20,944 nucleotides of DNA, from positions 1 to 20,944 of the forward strand of contig CAIQHW010000236.1 in assembly GCA_903871715.1 (NCBI GenBank), read 5' to 3'. Both the position numbers and the translations under genes were made by a program. This DNA comes from an uncultured bacterium (GTDB lineage: Bacteria > Bacteroidota > Bacteroidia > Chitinophagales > CAIODY01). Below the pieces are notes generated by a model, which saw only the letters and a list, made by a program, of their open reading frames with translations, did not search any database and was not told the origin of the DNA. Below, one piece after another: positions 8,080-17,942 of the stretch; position 1 is the stretch's first letter; each line of letters starts with the position of its first letter.

Positions 8080-8670
8080 ATGTACTCGTATATTCAAGGA
8101 AAATTGGTGGTAAAAAATCCAGCGTTTGTGATTTTAGATAATCATGGAATTGGCTACCACATTAATATTTCGCTAAACACTTACACCAAAATTCAAAACG
8201 AATCGGAAACAAAATTGCAAGTGCATTTGCAAATAACTGAAGATGCACATACGATGTTTGGCTTTGCAGATGAAAGCGAAAAGATTTTGTTTCAGCAACT
8301 CATCAGCGTTTCGGGTGTGGGTTGTTCTACCGCTCGAATGATTTTATCATCTATAACACCACAAGAAATTCAACAAGCAATTATTTCTGAAAACGAAAAA
8401 TTGTTGGAAAAAATAAAAGGCATAGGTCCTAAAACCGCTAAGCGCATGATTTTGGAGCTGAAAGATAAAATGATGAAAGCTGGCGATTTAAAAGGAATTG
8501 CCACCACTTCATTTGCACACAATAATATGCAAGCCGAAGCGTTGAATGCTTTAATGGCACTTGGTTTTTCAAGAACTCAAGCCGATAATGCTTTGATGAA
8601 AGTGATAAAAAATCAACCCAATATTGTTTCTATCGAAGCGTTGATTAAAGATGCTTTGAAAGGAATGTAG
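8080..8670 (+). CDS. ruvA: Holliday junction branch migration protein RuvA
   Basis: The 196-residue product has the three-domain RuvA layout. The N-terminal OB fold (about 1-65) begins MYSYIQGKLVVKNPAFVILD with GIGYHINISL. The middle domain has two helix-hairpin-helix motifs, ISVSGVGCSTARMIL and KIKGIGPKTAKRMILEL, which bind the DNA backbone of the four-way junction. A linker leads to the small C-terminal domain (EALNALMALGFSRTQADNAL) that contacts RuvB. The RuvA tetramer holds the junction open while RuvB drives branch migration in recombinational repair. The ATG at 8080 matches the usual N-terminus. The gene is followed after 14 bases by sprA, a pairing known in other Bacteroidota, so the two are probably one transcript. 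Confidence 0.96.
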   Translation: MYSYIQGKLVVKNPAFVILDNHGIGYHINISLNTYTKIQNESETKLQVHLQITEDAHTMFGFADESEKILFQQLISVSGVGCSTARMILSSITPQEIQQAIISENEKLLEKIKGIGPKTAKRMILELKDKMMKAGDLKGIATTSFAHNNMQAEALNALMALGFSRTQADNALMKVIKNQPNIVSIEALIKDALKGM

Positions 8671-8684
8671 AAAAAAAGGAAACG

Positions 8685-11600
8685 GTGATTATTAAAAAAC
8701 TAAAAAAGATTGGTTTGGTGATGGCTTTGCTGCTGGTGATTTACAGCAGTAGAGCCACTTTTTTGCCGTTGATGAACGAGGTGAATATTTTTAAAATTGT
8801 AGAAGATAGTTTGCAATTGAAATATCCGATTCAAGACCAAAATGGTGATTTCATCAACAACAAACCACCTGATAATATCAACCTAAAAAATCCTTCCAAC
8901 ATTGTTCAAAAAGTAGATTATGACCCCACTACAAACAAATACATTTTAACCGAAACTATTGGTGGCAATTTTTACAGAAACCCCACCTACATGAGCTTCG
9001 ACGAGTATTTGAAGTATGAATACGACAAACAACAAACTGATTATTGGAAACAAAGAAACAATGCCAACAGTTTAATTTTAAACAGCAATGCTCAACCAAA
9101 ACTGTTGGGTAGCAATTTGTTGATTGATAGATTATTTGGTCCTGGTGGTGTGGATATTCGCCCTTCGGGAAATGTGCAATTAACTTTTGGGATGAACCGC
9201 CAAATAGTTGATAATCCTACATTAATTCAAGCAGCAAAAAAACAAGGAGGTTTTAATTTCGACATGAATATCAATATGAATTTAGTAGGCAAAATTGGCG
9301 ATAAATTAAAACTCACCACCAACTACAACACCCAAGCCACTTTCGATTTTGAAAATCAAATTAAGCTCGAATACACTGGGCATGAAGATGAAATTATTCA
9401 AAGTATCAACGCTGGTAATGTGAGTTTGCCTTTGAACAATTCGCTGATAACAGGCAACCAGACGCTGTTTGGCATCAAAACAAAATTAAAATTTGGGCGA
9501 TTAGATGTAACAACAGTTTTATCGCAACAAAAATCTAAATCGGAAGAAATCAATATCCAAGGCGGCGCACAAACACAAACCTTTGCCATTCAAGCCGACC
9601 AATACGAAGAAAACAAACACTTTTTTTTGGGTCAATTTTTTCATGATAATTATGATAAATGGTTAAAGAAATTACCCATTGTGCAATCGGGTGTAAATGT
9701 AACTCGTGTGGAAGTATGGGTTACAAACAGAACTGGTGTTGTAGATAATGTGAGAGATGTAGCTGGCTTTATGGATTTAGGTGAAAACAAACCATATCAA
9801 GCAATTTGGACAAAATCTGGTTCACAAATCTATCCTGATAACAACGATAATACCTTATATCAAAACTTGAAAAACAATTCAAGCTGTAGAAATACAAACA
9901 CTGTTGTAAGTGCTGTTACAAGCGGTATTTTTATAAACGACCCTAATCCGATGACTTATGAAAAAACTTACGGCAGAAAATTGGCAGCTACCGAATTTAT
10001 TTTGTATCCGCAATTAGGCTTTATTTCATTGAGCCAAACCCTTAATGCTGGCGACGTGTTGGCGGTGGCTTATGAATATACCTACAATGGCAAAGATTAT
10101 AAGGTGGGCGAATTTTCGGATGATGTGCCTACCGTAAACACCACGGGCACGGCGGGCAGTGTTCCCACTTCGCAAAATGTGTTATTTTTAAAATTATTGA
10201 AAGGACAAACTGCTAATACTGCTTTGCCTATGTGGCGTTGGATGATGAAGAACATTTATTCTTTAGGAGCGTACCAAATTTCGCCGAATGATTTTAAGTT
10301 GAACGTAACTTATTTAACATCGGGAGGTGGAGAAAAACCTTACCTGTCTGAAGGTTCGGTAAAAGGCATTCCATTATTGCAGCTGTTAAATTTGGATAGA
10401 TTGAATTCGCAAAACGACCCATACCCTGATGGTATTTTTGATTTTGTGCCCAACATCACCATCATTCCTCAAAATGGCCGATTGATTTTTCCAGTAATAG
10501 AGCCATTTGGCAGCGATTTAAAATCAAAATTTCAAACCACTCAAGACGACCAATACATTGCACAGAATTATGTGTTTCAAGAATTGTATGACAACACAAA
10601 GGTAGAAGCACAGCAGCATCCAGATAAAAATCGATTCAACATCAAAGGCAGTTACAAATCAAATTCAACCAGCGATATTTATTTGGGTGCATTTAATTTA
10701 CCGCCAGGCTCAGTAAAGGTTTCAAGCGGTGGGCAAGACTTAAAAGAGAATGTAGATTACTCAGTCGATTACAACTTAGGAAGAGTAAAAATATTAAACG
10801 ATGGAATTTTAAATAGTGGTCAGCCCATCAAAATAAAATTTGAAAATAATGCTTTTTCGGGATTAGGGCAAGTGAAAACCTTTATTGGGAATAGGTTTGA
10901 TTATTACATCAACGAACACATGACGGCTGGTGCCACTTGGTTACACTTAAGTGAACGACCATTTACCACCAATGTAATGGTAGGTGATGATCCAATAAGC
11001 AATGGCATTATGGGTGTTGATTATCATTTCAATCAGCAAAGCCAATTCATTTCAAACATTTTAAACAAGCTGCCCAATTATTCAACAAAAGACAAATCGA
11101 AAATTACGCTAAATGCCGAAGGCGCTAAATTTATGCCCGGACATAGCAAGGCGATTGGTAAAAATGGAACAGTATACATTGATGACTTTGAAGGGGCATC
11201 GAGCAGCTACGATTTAAAATTTCCATTATCTAGCTGGGCATTAGCTAGCACACCTGCTTATGCCACCAGAGGAGCAACAGGAGCCGAATTATTTCCTGAA
11301 TCGCACGCTATAGCTCACGACCAAAAAAGCGATACTTTGAGTTATGGATTTAACCGTGCAAAATTAGCTTGGTATAACATTGACCCATTTTTTACTAGGA
11401 CTGGAAATGGCTTTCCATCTAACTTAACGAGCACTACTGAACAATCGAATTTATTTGTAAGAGAAATTGCTCAAACCGAATTATTCCCTGATAAACAATT
11501 AGCACCTGGCACTCCGCTTACGTTTACATCGTTTGATGTGTATTTTAATCCAACCCGAAAAGGACCCTATAACTTTGATGTGAAAGGTATGAACCATGAT

Positions 11601-14600
11601 GGAACGCTTGCCAATCCTCAAAAACGCTGGGGTGGAATTATGCGCAGTATTGATTATAATGATTTTGAAGCAGCCAATATCGAGTATGTGGAGTTTTGGA
11701 TGATGGATCCGTATAGCAATAATGGTGCGGCTTCTACCAATACAGGCGATTTGTATTTTAATTTAGGAACCGTTAGCGAAGACATTTTAAAAGACGGTAG
11801 AAAATTTTATGAAAATGGGCTGCCTGGTACACTAACAGATGTAACCAATAAGCAGCCTACCATTTGGGGTTTTGTGCCTACGAACGAACAACCAGTAACG
11901 AACTCATTTGACCTTGACCCCAATGTTCGTGCCTTGCAAGATGTGGGTTATGATGGTTGTAATGATGCACAAGAGCAAACTCAATATGCCAATTATGTGA
12001 ATGCCGTGAATACAGGTATTGGAGCCGATGGGCTGCCATTTAACAGCTATGTAAAAGCAATTGTAAATGCTGATCCATCCAATGATGATTATCATTTCTA
12101 CAGAGGGTCTGATTATGATAATTTTGTTACGCCAATTTTACAGCGCTACAAAAAGTTTAATAATGCACAAGGCAATTCGCCTACAGATGCGCAATCAACA
12201 GAAAGTTATTCAACTGCTGCCACTAATATTCCTGAAACAGAAGACATTAACAAAGACAATAGTTTGAGCCAATCCGAAAGTTATTTTCAATATCGAGTGC
12301 ACATCACACCCAACATGAATATTGGCAGCAGTTTTATCAACGATATTCGCAACGCTACAGTAAAATTGGCAGATGGCACATCCACCACAGTCCGCTATTA
12401 TCAATTTAAAGTACCAATAAATAGTTATGAAAAAAAAGTTGGCGAAATTCAAGATTTCAAATCCATTCGTTTTGTAAGAATGTATTTAAATGGTTTCAAC
12501 GACTCTATAATTATGCGCTTTCCTCAATTGCAATTTACTCGAAATCAATGGCGCAAATATCCTTTTTCTTTAGCACAAGCTGGCGAACAATTACCGAGTG
12601 ACCATAATGTTGGCTCTTACTTTAATGTTACTGCTGTTAGTGTAGAAGAAAACTCTTCCAAGCAGCCAGTGGGTTATGTTTCGCCACCTGGTGTTATTCG
12701 TCAACAGCAATTAACTACACAAGCCAATGTGTTGCAAAACGAACAATCAATTGATTTGCACGTATGTGGTTTGGCAGATGGTGATGCTAAAGCGGTTTAC
12801 AAAAATTTGGGGTTGGATATGCGCACCTTTCAGCATTTACAAGAGTTTGTGCATTGCGAATCGGTGACTGGAAATACACCATTAAACAATCACGACTTGT
12901 ATGCCTTTATCCGCTTTGGTACTGATTTTACTGACAATTATTATGAATACGCCATACCGTTAAATGTAACACCAGCAGGTGCTACCGACCCAAGTGCAGT
13001 GTGGCCCGATGCCAACAATATTGATATGTTGTTAGATTCGATGACAGGATTAAAAGAAAAACGAATAGCCCGAAACAAACCTAACTATGCGGCTTTCAGC
13101 GTTACCTACGCCAATGGAATTGTTTTAACTGTTAAGGGAACACCCGATTTGGGCATGGTAAAAACAATTATGTTGGGTGTGCGCAATCCGCAAAAAGGCT
13201 CTATTGCTGGCGATAACGATGATGGACAAAGCAAATGTGCAGAAGTTTGGTTTGATGAATTACGCTTAAGCGGATTTGATGAACAAGGTGGTTATGCAGC
13301 TTTGATAAGAGCTGATTTAAAATTGGCGGACTTAGGTAGTATAACTGTAACAGGCGGTTTGCATACCATTGGTTATGGTGCATTGGAGCAAAAGTTAGCG
13401 CAGCGATTTAAAGACAACTTCTATCAATACAACATTGCTGGCAACCTTGATTTTGGAAAATTATTTCCAAAATGGATTGGTTTAAAATTGCCCTTGTATG
13501 CCAGTACCAGTGAGCAATTTAGCAATCCACAATACGACCCATATCAGTTAGATGTGAAATTAAAAGATGAATTGGCACAAGCCAAAGCCTTACGTGGCAA
13601 GACTTATGCCGACTCAATAAAAAAAGTAGCGCAAGATTATGTTGGTATAAAAAGTTGGAACTTAACCAATGTAAGAATTAATCGCCCGAAAAAAACAGCT
13701 TTGGGAAAATTGAATTTGCCCACCAATATCGAAAACTTCAACATCAGCTATTCTTATACTGAAACCAGCAAACACAATCCTACTTATGTAAGCGATGTGT
13801 TGAAAAAATATAAAGGAGGCATTGGTTATAATTATGCCATCAAACCTAAGCCTATTACGCCTTTTGCTTGGTTTCATGTGGGTGGAAAATGGACAGCTTT
13901 GATTCGTGATTTAAATTTTAACCCATTGCCCAGCAACATTTCTTTTAAAGCTGATGCCGATAGGCAATATGGCGAATCGCACTTACGAAAATTTAATTCG
14001 GATGATTTGGATTTGCCACCAACCTTCAACAAATATTTCAACATGAGTAGAAATTATGGATTGAAATATGAGCCTGCAAAAAGCATCACGGTTGATTTTA
14101 ATGCCACCAATTTATCGAGGATTGATGAGCCTTACGGGCGCATTGATACGAAAGCAAAACAAGATACTATTATTCAACACATCGAACAATTGAAGCGAAC
14201 AGTAAACTATAATCAAACCTGCAATGTCAATTACAATCTACCTTTCAGCAAAATTCCTTTGTTAGATTGGATAACTTCACGAGCAACATACGGTGCCACC
14301 TACACTTGGACAACTGCGCCTTTAGCCTATACTACATTGGGCAACACCATTCAAAATACACAAAACGAACAGTTGAATGGTGAGTTTAATTTCAACAATT
14401 TATACAACAAAATTGGATTTTTAAAACGCTATAATACTAAAACATTATTGCAGCAAAGTACCGCTGATAAAGGCAAAGAAGACCCCAATAAAAAAGACGA
14501 CTTGAAAAAAGATGATAAAAACGCAAAAGCAATCAACAAAGCGGATAAAAAACAAAAGAAAAAAGATGAACCACGACTTAATCCAATTGTTTACACCATC

Positions 14601-15992
14601 TTGAAACCATTAATGAGCTTGAAACGAATCACTGCTAATATTTCAGAAGATAATGGAACAGTATTGCCTGGATACATGAGAAGCACAAGGTTTTTAGGAA
14701 TGGATAGCATTTGGAATCAACCTGGATTTGGATTTTTGGCTGGGCAACAAATGTCGCCAAATTATTTATACAGTATGGCTGGTATCAATGCGCTATCTGC
14801 CGACCCTACACAGTTTTCTCCATTTACACAACGACATTCGGAAAAGATAAATATCACCGTACAATTGGAACCTATTACTGACATGAAAGTGGATTTAACT
14901 TTTACCAGAACCTACACTCGAAATCTTTCTGAAAATTTTAAACGGCCCGATAGCATGAGCAATTTCGCGGCTTTAAGCAAAGTAGTGAATGGAAGTTTTT
15001 CAGTTTCTTTTATTGCCCTCAATACCTTTTTTGATAAGGTGGATAAAAATGGCGTATCTAGTTTATTCACTCAATTTGAAAATAAACGTACCGAAATTTC
15101 AAAAAAATTAGGCACTCAAAATCCATTTAGCCAAGTGAAAGATGATTCCTTTCCTGCCTATTACAAAGGCTATGGACCATATTCGCAAGCTGTTTTAATT
15201 CCTGCATTTTTAGCCACTTATGCCAATCCAAATTTGCAAAATAGTTCGCTCAATGATTTGTTTAAAATATTGCCCAAACCCAATTGGAGAGTGAATTATA
15301 CAGGATTAAGTAAAATTCCTTTGCTAAAAAAATACATCAATCAAGCCACCATTACGCATGCTTACAACAGTACTTTCAATGTAGGTAGTTTTATGACTAA
15401 TCCAGATTTTGTATTAGGTAGTTTTACCAATGGAAATTTACAACCTATTGCCGTTGATTCGCTCAATCGCAATTTCATCAACTATTTTAATGTGCCAATG
15501 ATGAGCATTACCGAAAATTTTTCTCCACTTGCAGGCATTGATGTTACTTGGAAAAATAATCTCACCACCAAAGTTGAATATAAGCGTAGTCGTATGTTGA
15601 ACATGAGTTTCATTGATTACCAATTAAGCGAAACTCGTGCTGCCGAAATTACAGTAGGCGTAGGTTACAAGAAAAAAGGATTAGTGTTACCTGTTCGATA
15701 TCAAAACAAAAAAGTGAAGTTGGATAACGACCTAACGTTTCGTTTAGATTTATCTTACAGAAGCGATAGAACAGTAGATTATAAACTCGACCAAAATATT
15801 AATGTGCCCACAAAAGGTATGAAAAGTTATGGCATATCGCCCTACATCTCTTATGCAGCAAGCACTCGGGTAAATGTGAAAATATTTTACGACTATCGTA
15901 GAACCATTCCAGTTACCTCATCCAGCTTTCCTATCACCGCCATCAAAGCAGGTATTGATGTGCGATTTAGTTTAGCACCATCAACAAAATAA
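8685..15992 (+). CDS. sprA: SprA (Sov): outer-membrane translocon of the type IX secretion system
   Basis: The 2,435-residue product has the size of SprA/Sov, the giant outer-membrane beta-barrel through which T9SS cargo reaches the cell surface and which gliding species also need for SprB export. Start is GTG at 8685, preceded by AAAGGA four bases upstream; the first in-frame ATG (8721) would remove the lysines of the signal peptide (IIKKLKKIGLVMALLLVIYSS), so GTG is preferred. SprA signatures include RLFGPGGVDIRPSGNVQLTF early, YIDDFEGAS (about 831-839), EVWFDELRLSGFDEQGGYAA (about 1520), and a closing strand IKAGIDVRFSLAP. A lysine/aspartate-rich, probably disordered stretch lies at about 1925-1963. 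The frame is uninterrupted. Partners such as PorV, plug protein and PorK/L/M/N are not in the window. Confidence 0.96.
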   Translation: MIIKKLKKIGLVMALLLVIYSSRATFLPLMNEVNIFKIVEDSLQLKYPIQDQNGDFINNKPPDNINLKNPSNIVQKVDYDPTTNKYILTETIGGNFYRNPTYMSFDEYLKYEYDKQQTDYWKQRNNANSLILNSNAQPKLLGSNLLIDRLFGPGGVDIRPSGNVQLTFGMNRQIVDNPTLIQAAKKQGGFNFDMNINMNLVGKIGDKLKLTTNYNTQATFDFENQIKLEYTGHEDEIIQSINAGNVSLPLNNSLITGNQTLFGIKTKLKFGRLDVTTVLSQQKSKSEEINIQGGAQTQTFAIQADQYEENKHFFLGQFFHDNYDKWLKKLPIVQSGVNVTRVEVWVTNRTGVVDNVRDVAGFMDLGENKPYQAIWTKSGSQIYPDNNDNTLYQNLKNNSSCRNTNTVVSAVTSGIFINDPNPMTYEKTYGRKLAATEFILYPQLGFISLSQTLNAGDVLAVAYEYTYNGKDYKVGEFSDDVPTVNTTGTAGSVPTSQNVLFLKLLKGQTANTALPMWRWMMKNIYSLGAYQISPNDFKLNVTYLTSGGGEKPYLSEGSVKGIPLLQLLNLDRLNSQNDPYPDGIFDFVPNITIIPQNGRLIFPVIEPFGSDLKSKFQTTQDDQYIAQNYVFQELYDNTKVEAQQHPDKNRFNIKGSYKSNSTSDIYLGAFNLPPGSVKVSSGGQDLKENVDYSVDYNLGRVKILNDGILNSGQPIKIKFENNAFSGLGQVKTFIGNRFDYYINEHMTAGATWLHLSERPFTTNVMVGDDPISNGIMGVDYHFNQQSQFISNILNKLPNYSTKDKSKITLNAEGAKFMPGHSKAIGKNGTVYIDDFEGASSSYDLKFPLSSWALASTPAYATRGATGAELFPESHAIAHDQKSDTLSYGFNRAKLAWYNIDPFFTRTGNGFPSNLTSTTEQSNLFVREIAQTELFPDKQLAPGTPLTFTSFDVYFNPTRKGPYNFDVKGMNHDGTLANPQKRWGGIMRSIDYNDFEAANIEYVEFWMMDPYSNNGAASTNTGDLYFNLGTVSEDILKDGRKFYENGLPGTLTDVTNKQPTIWGFVPTNEQPVTNSFDLDPNVRALQDVGYDGCNDAQEQTQYANYVNAVNTGIGADGLPFNSYVKAIVNADPSNDDYHFYRGSDYDNFVTPILQRYKKFNNAQGNSPTDAQSTESYSTAATNIPETEDINKDNSLSQSESYFQYRVHITPNMNIGSSFINDIRNATVKLADGTSTTVRYYQFKVPINSYEKKVGEIQDFKSIRFVRMYLNGFNDSIIMRFPQLQFTRNQWRKYPFSLAQAGEQLPSDHNVGSYFNVTAVSVEENSSKQPVGYVSPPGVIRQQQLTTQANVLQNEQSIDLHVCGLADGDAKAVYKNLGLDMRTFQHLQEFVHCESVTGNTPLNNHDLYAFIRFGTDFTDNYYEYAIPLNVTPAGATDPSAVWPDANNIDMLLDSMTGLKEKRIARNKPNYAAFSVTYANGIVLTVKGTPDLGMVKTIMLGVRNPQKGSIAGDNDDGQSKCAEVWFDELRLSGFDEQGGYAALIRADLKLADLGSITVTGGLHTIGYGALEQKLAQRFKDNFYQYNIAGNLDFGKLFPKWIGLKLPLYASTSEQFSNPQYDPYQLDVKLKDELAQAKALRGKTYADSIKKVAQDYVGIKSWNLTNVRINRPKKTALGKLNLPTNIENFNISYSYTETSKHNPTYVSDVLKKYKGGIGYNYAIKPKPITPFAWFHVGGKWTALIRDLNFNPLPSNISFKADADRQYGESHLRKFNSDDLDLPPTFNKYFNMSRNYGLKYEPAKSITVDFNATNLSRIDEPYGRIDTKAKQDTIIQHIEQLKRTVNYNQTCNVNYNLPFSKIPLLDWITSRATYGATYTWTTAPLAYTTLGNTIQNTQNEQLNGEFNFNNLYNKIGFLKRYNTKTLLQQSTADKGKEDPNKKDDLKKDDKNAKAINKADKKQKKKDEPRLNPIVYTILKPLMSLKRITANISEDNGTVLPGYMRSTRFLGMDSIWNQPGFGFLAGQQMSPNYLYSMAGINALSADPTQFSPFTQRHSEKINITVQLEPITDMKVDLTFTRTYTRNLSENFKRPDSMSNFAALSKVVNGSFSVSFIALNTFFDKVDKNGVSSLFTQFENKRTEISKKLGTQNPFSQVKDDSFPAYYKGYGPYSQAVLIPAFLATYANPNLQNSSLNDLFKILPKPNWRVNYTGLSKIPLLKKYINQATITHAYNSTFNVGSFMTNPDFVLGSFTNGNLQPIAVDSLNRNFINYFNVPMMSITENFSPLAGIDVTWKNNLTTKVEYKRSRMLNMSFIDYQLSETRAAEITVGVGYKKKGLVLPVRYQNKKVKLDNDLTFRLDLSYRSDRTVDYKLDQNINVPTKGMKSYGISPYISYAASTRVNVKIFYDYRRTIPVTSSSFPITAIKAGIDVRFSLAPSTK

Positions 15993-16043
15993 TTTCTTGT
16001 TTTTTTATGATTCACTAAATTATTTGTTGTCTATTTTTATTCG

Positions 16044-17921
16044 ATGAAAAAATATTTTTTTGCCGCCACTTTTTTTGCAATTTTTAGTTGCAACAATTCA
16101 AACAATTCTTCTTTAAAAAATAACACCAACAACAATATGTATAAAGACTATCACACTTTTGCCCAACCCGAAAATGCAGTAGTGAAGCACCTTTCACTCA
16201 ATCTAAATGTTGATTTTGAAAAAAATATTTTAAGCGGTTTTGCGAATTGGAATATCGAAATGCACAACAATGCCAGCGAAATAATTTTTGATACTCGTGA
16301 TTTAATAATCGAAAAAATCGTGTTGAACGATGATTCAACGGCTGCAAAATTTGAATTAAAACCTACCGTAAAATTTTTGGGAAATGCGTTGCACATTCCT
16401 ATTTCATCAAACACAAAATCGGTAAAAATATTTTACCACACATCGCCCAATGCCTCTGCTGTTCAATGGTTGCAGCCCGAGCAAACGGCTGGCAAAAAGC
16501 AAAAATTTATGTTCACACAATCCGAAGCAATTTTGGCTCGAACATGGATTCCATGCCAAGATGGACCAGGCATTCGCTTCACTTATGATGCCACCATTCA
16601 TTGCCCAAAAAATTTGATGGCGGTGATGAGTGTGGCAAATAATGCAACCGAATTAAACAAAGATGGGGTGTACCAATATTCGCAACCAAAGCCCATTCCC
16701 AGCTATTTGATGGCGTTGGCTGTGGGCGAAATTGCTTTCAAAAAAATTGATAATCGCTGTGGCATTTATGCCGAATTGCCCATGGTTGAAAAAACGGCTT
16801 GGGAATTTGCCGACATGGGAAAAATGGTGGATGCGGCTGAAAAGCTTTATGGGGCTTATGCTTGGGGCAGATACGATGTGATTGTGTTGCCGCCAAGTTT
16901 TCCTTTTGGTGGCATGGAAAATCCATGTTTAACTTTTGCAACGCCCACTGTGGTGGCTGGCGATAGAAGTTTGGTATCGCTTGTGGCGCATGAATTGGCG
17001 CATAGTTGGAGTGGAAATTTAACTACGAATGCTACATGGAACGACTTTTGGTTGAATGAAGGATTCACGGTTTATTTTGAACAACGCATCATGGAGGCCT
17101 TATACGGCAAGGATTACAGCGAAATGCTCGCCAGCTTGAGTGTGCAAGATGTGAAGCAAACGATAAAAGATTTGGGCGAAAAAAATCCCGACACGAATTT
17201 GAAATTGAACCTAAAAGATAGAGACCCAGATGATGGCATGAACGATATTGCCTACATCAAAGGCTACTTGTTTTTGCGATTGATGGAAGAAAAAGTGGGC
17301 AGAGAAAAATGGGATGCGTTTGTGAAAAATTACTTTTCAAACCATGCTTTCAAATCAATAACGACAGAAGAATTTGTACAAGTTTTAAACGATAGTTTGA
17401 TTACGCCAAACAAAGAAAAATTGGCTGAAGTGAATATTAACGATTGGATTTATTCGCCTGGCTTGCCTGCAAATGCGCCAGTCATCAACTCTTCAAGGTT
17501 TGATGCGGTAGATGTGCAAATCAATAATTTTACTAAAGACAATTTGGTTGATAAAACTATTGCAGCAAAATGGAGCACACACGAGTGGTTGCATTTCATC
17601 AATAATTTGCCCGAAAAATTATCTGAAAAACAATTGAATGATTTGGATGCCGAGTTTCATTTTACGGGCAGCAGCAATTGCGAAATTGCCGATGCTTGGT
17701 ATGTCGTAGCGTTGAAAAACAATTACAGCAAGGCTTTTGAGGCTATGGATAAATTTCTTTGCACCGTTGGTCGTCGTAAATTTTTGTTGCCCTTATATGG
17801 CGAAATGAATAAAACAGAAAGTGGAAAAAAATTAGCGCATCAAATTTATGCAAAGGCTCGAAGTGGCTACCACAGTGTTGCACAGCAAACTTTGGATGAA
17901 ATGTTAGCAGATAAAAAATAA
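16044..17921 (+). CDS. M1-family aminopeptidase, leukotriene A4 hydrolase-like, predicted lipoprotein
   Basis: This 625-residue zinc peptidase removes N-terminal residues from peptides. The start ATG at 16044 gives a lipoprotein signal (hydrophobic core then FAIFSC, C16 as the lipid-modified cysteine) followed by an Asn/Ser-rich linker (17-31). The M1 core follows: TQSEAILARTW (about 158-168), exopeptidase motif GGMEN (289-293), HELAH (316-320) with the third zinc ligand E339 in WLNEG, and Y404 in AYIKG as the transition-state tyrosine. The C-terminal helical domain (about 470-620, SPGLP onward) is the kind found in leukotriene A4 hydrolase and aminopeptidase B; in bacteria peptidase activity is the expected role. 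The residues after C16 (NNSNN) lack the acidic surface-export signal known in some Bacteroidota, so a periplasmic-facing location is likeliest. It lies 51 bases after sprA. Confidence 0.9.
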   Translation: MKKYFFAATFFAIFSCNNSNNSSLKNNTNNNMYKDYHTFAQPENAVVKHLSLNLNVDFEKNILSGFANWNIEMHNNASEIIFDTRDLIIEKIVLNDDSTAAKFELKPTVKFLGNALHIPISSNTKSVKIFYHTSPNASAVQWLQPEQTAGKKQKFMFTQSEAILARTWIPCQDGPGIRFTYDATIHCPKNLMAVMSVANNATELNKDGVYQYSQPKPIPSYLMALAVGEIAFKKIDNRCGIYAELPMVEKTAWEFADMGKMVDAAEKLYGAYAWGRYDVIVLPPSFPFGGMENPCLTFATPTVVAGDRSLVSLVAHELAHSWSGNLTTNATWNDFWLNEGFTVYFEQRIMEALYGKDYSEMLASLSVQDVKQTIKDLGEKNPDTNLKLNLKDRDPDDGMNDIAYIKGYLFLRLMEEKVGREKWDAFVKNYFSNHAFKSITTEEFVQVLNDSLITPNKEKLAEVNINDWIYSPGLPANAPVINSSRFDAVDVQINNFTKDNLVDKTIAAKWSTHEWLHFINNLPEKLSEKQLNDLDAEFHFTGSSNCEIADAWYVVALKNNYSKAFEAMDKFLCTVGRRKFLLPLYGEMNKTESGKKLAHQIYAKARSGYHSVAQQTLDEMLADKK

Positions 17922-17942
17922 GAAGTAAATAATTATTTCTTC
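17922..17942. terminator. Hairpin filling the convergent gap between the M1 peptidase and kinase genes
   Basis: GAAG, a bulged T, the perfect palindrome AAATAATTATTT (17927-17938), then CTTC make an AT-rich stem beginning right after the peptidase stop and overlapping the last codons of the opposing kinase gene. It could weakly terminate both transcripts. No U-run follows directly, and such a weak stem may be chance. Confidence 0.3.

Noticed and set aside
9621..9628. T8 run in sprA as a possible phase-variation tract.
   Set aside because: Eight-base A or T runs recur here (for example 2829-2836, 12430-12437); this one encodes a plausible FFLGQFF stretch and has no other sign of contingency.
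14458..14575. Lysine-rich stretch in sprA as an insertion or frameshift scar.
   Set aside because: A charged, disordered stretch is usual in SprA proteins, and the frame and family signatures continue on both sides.
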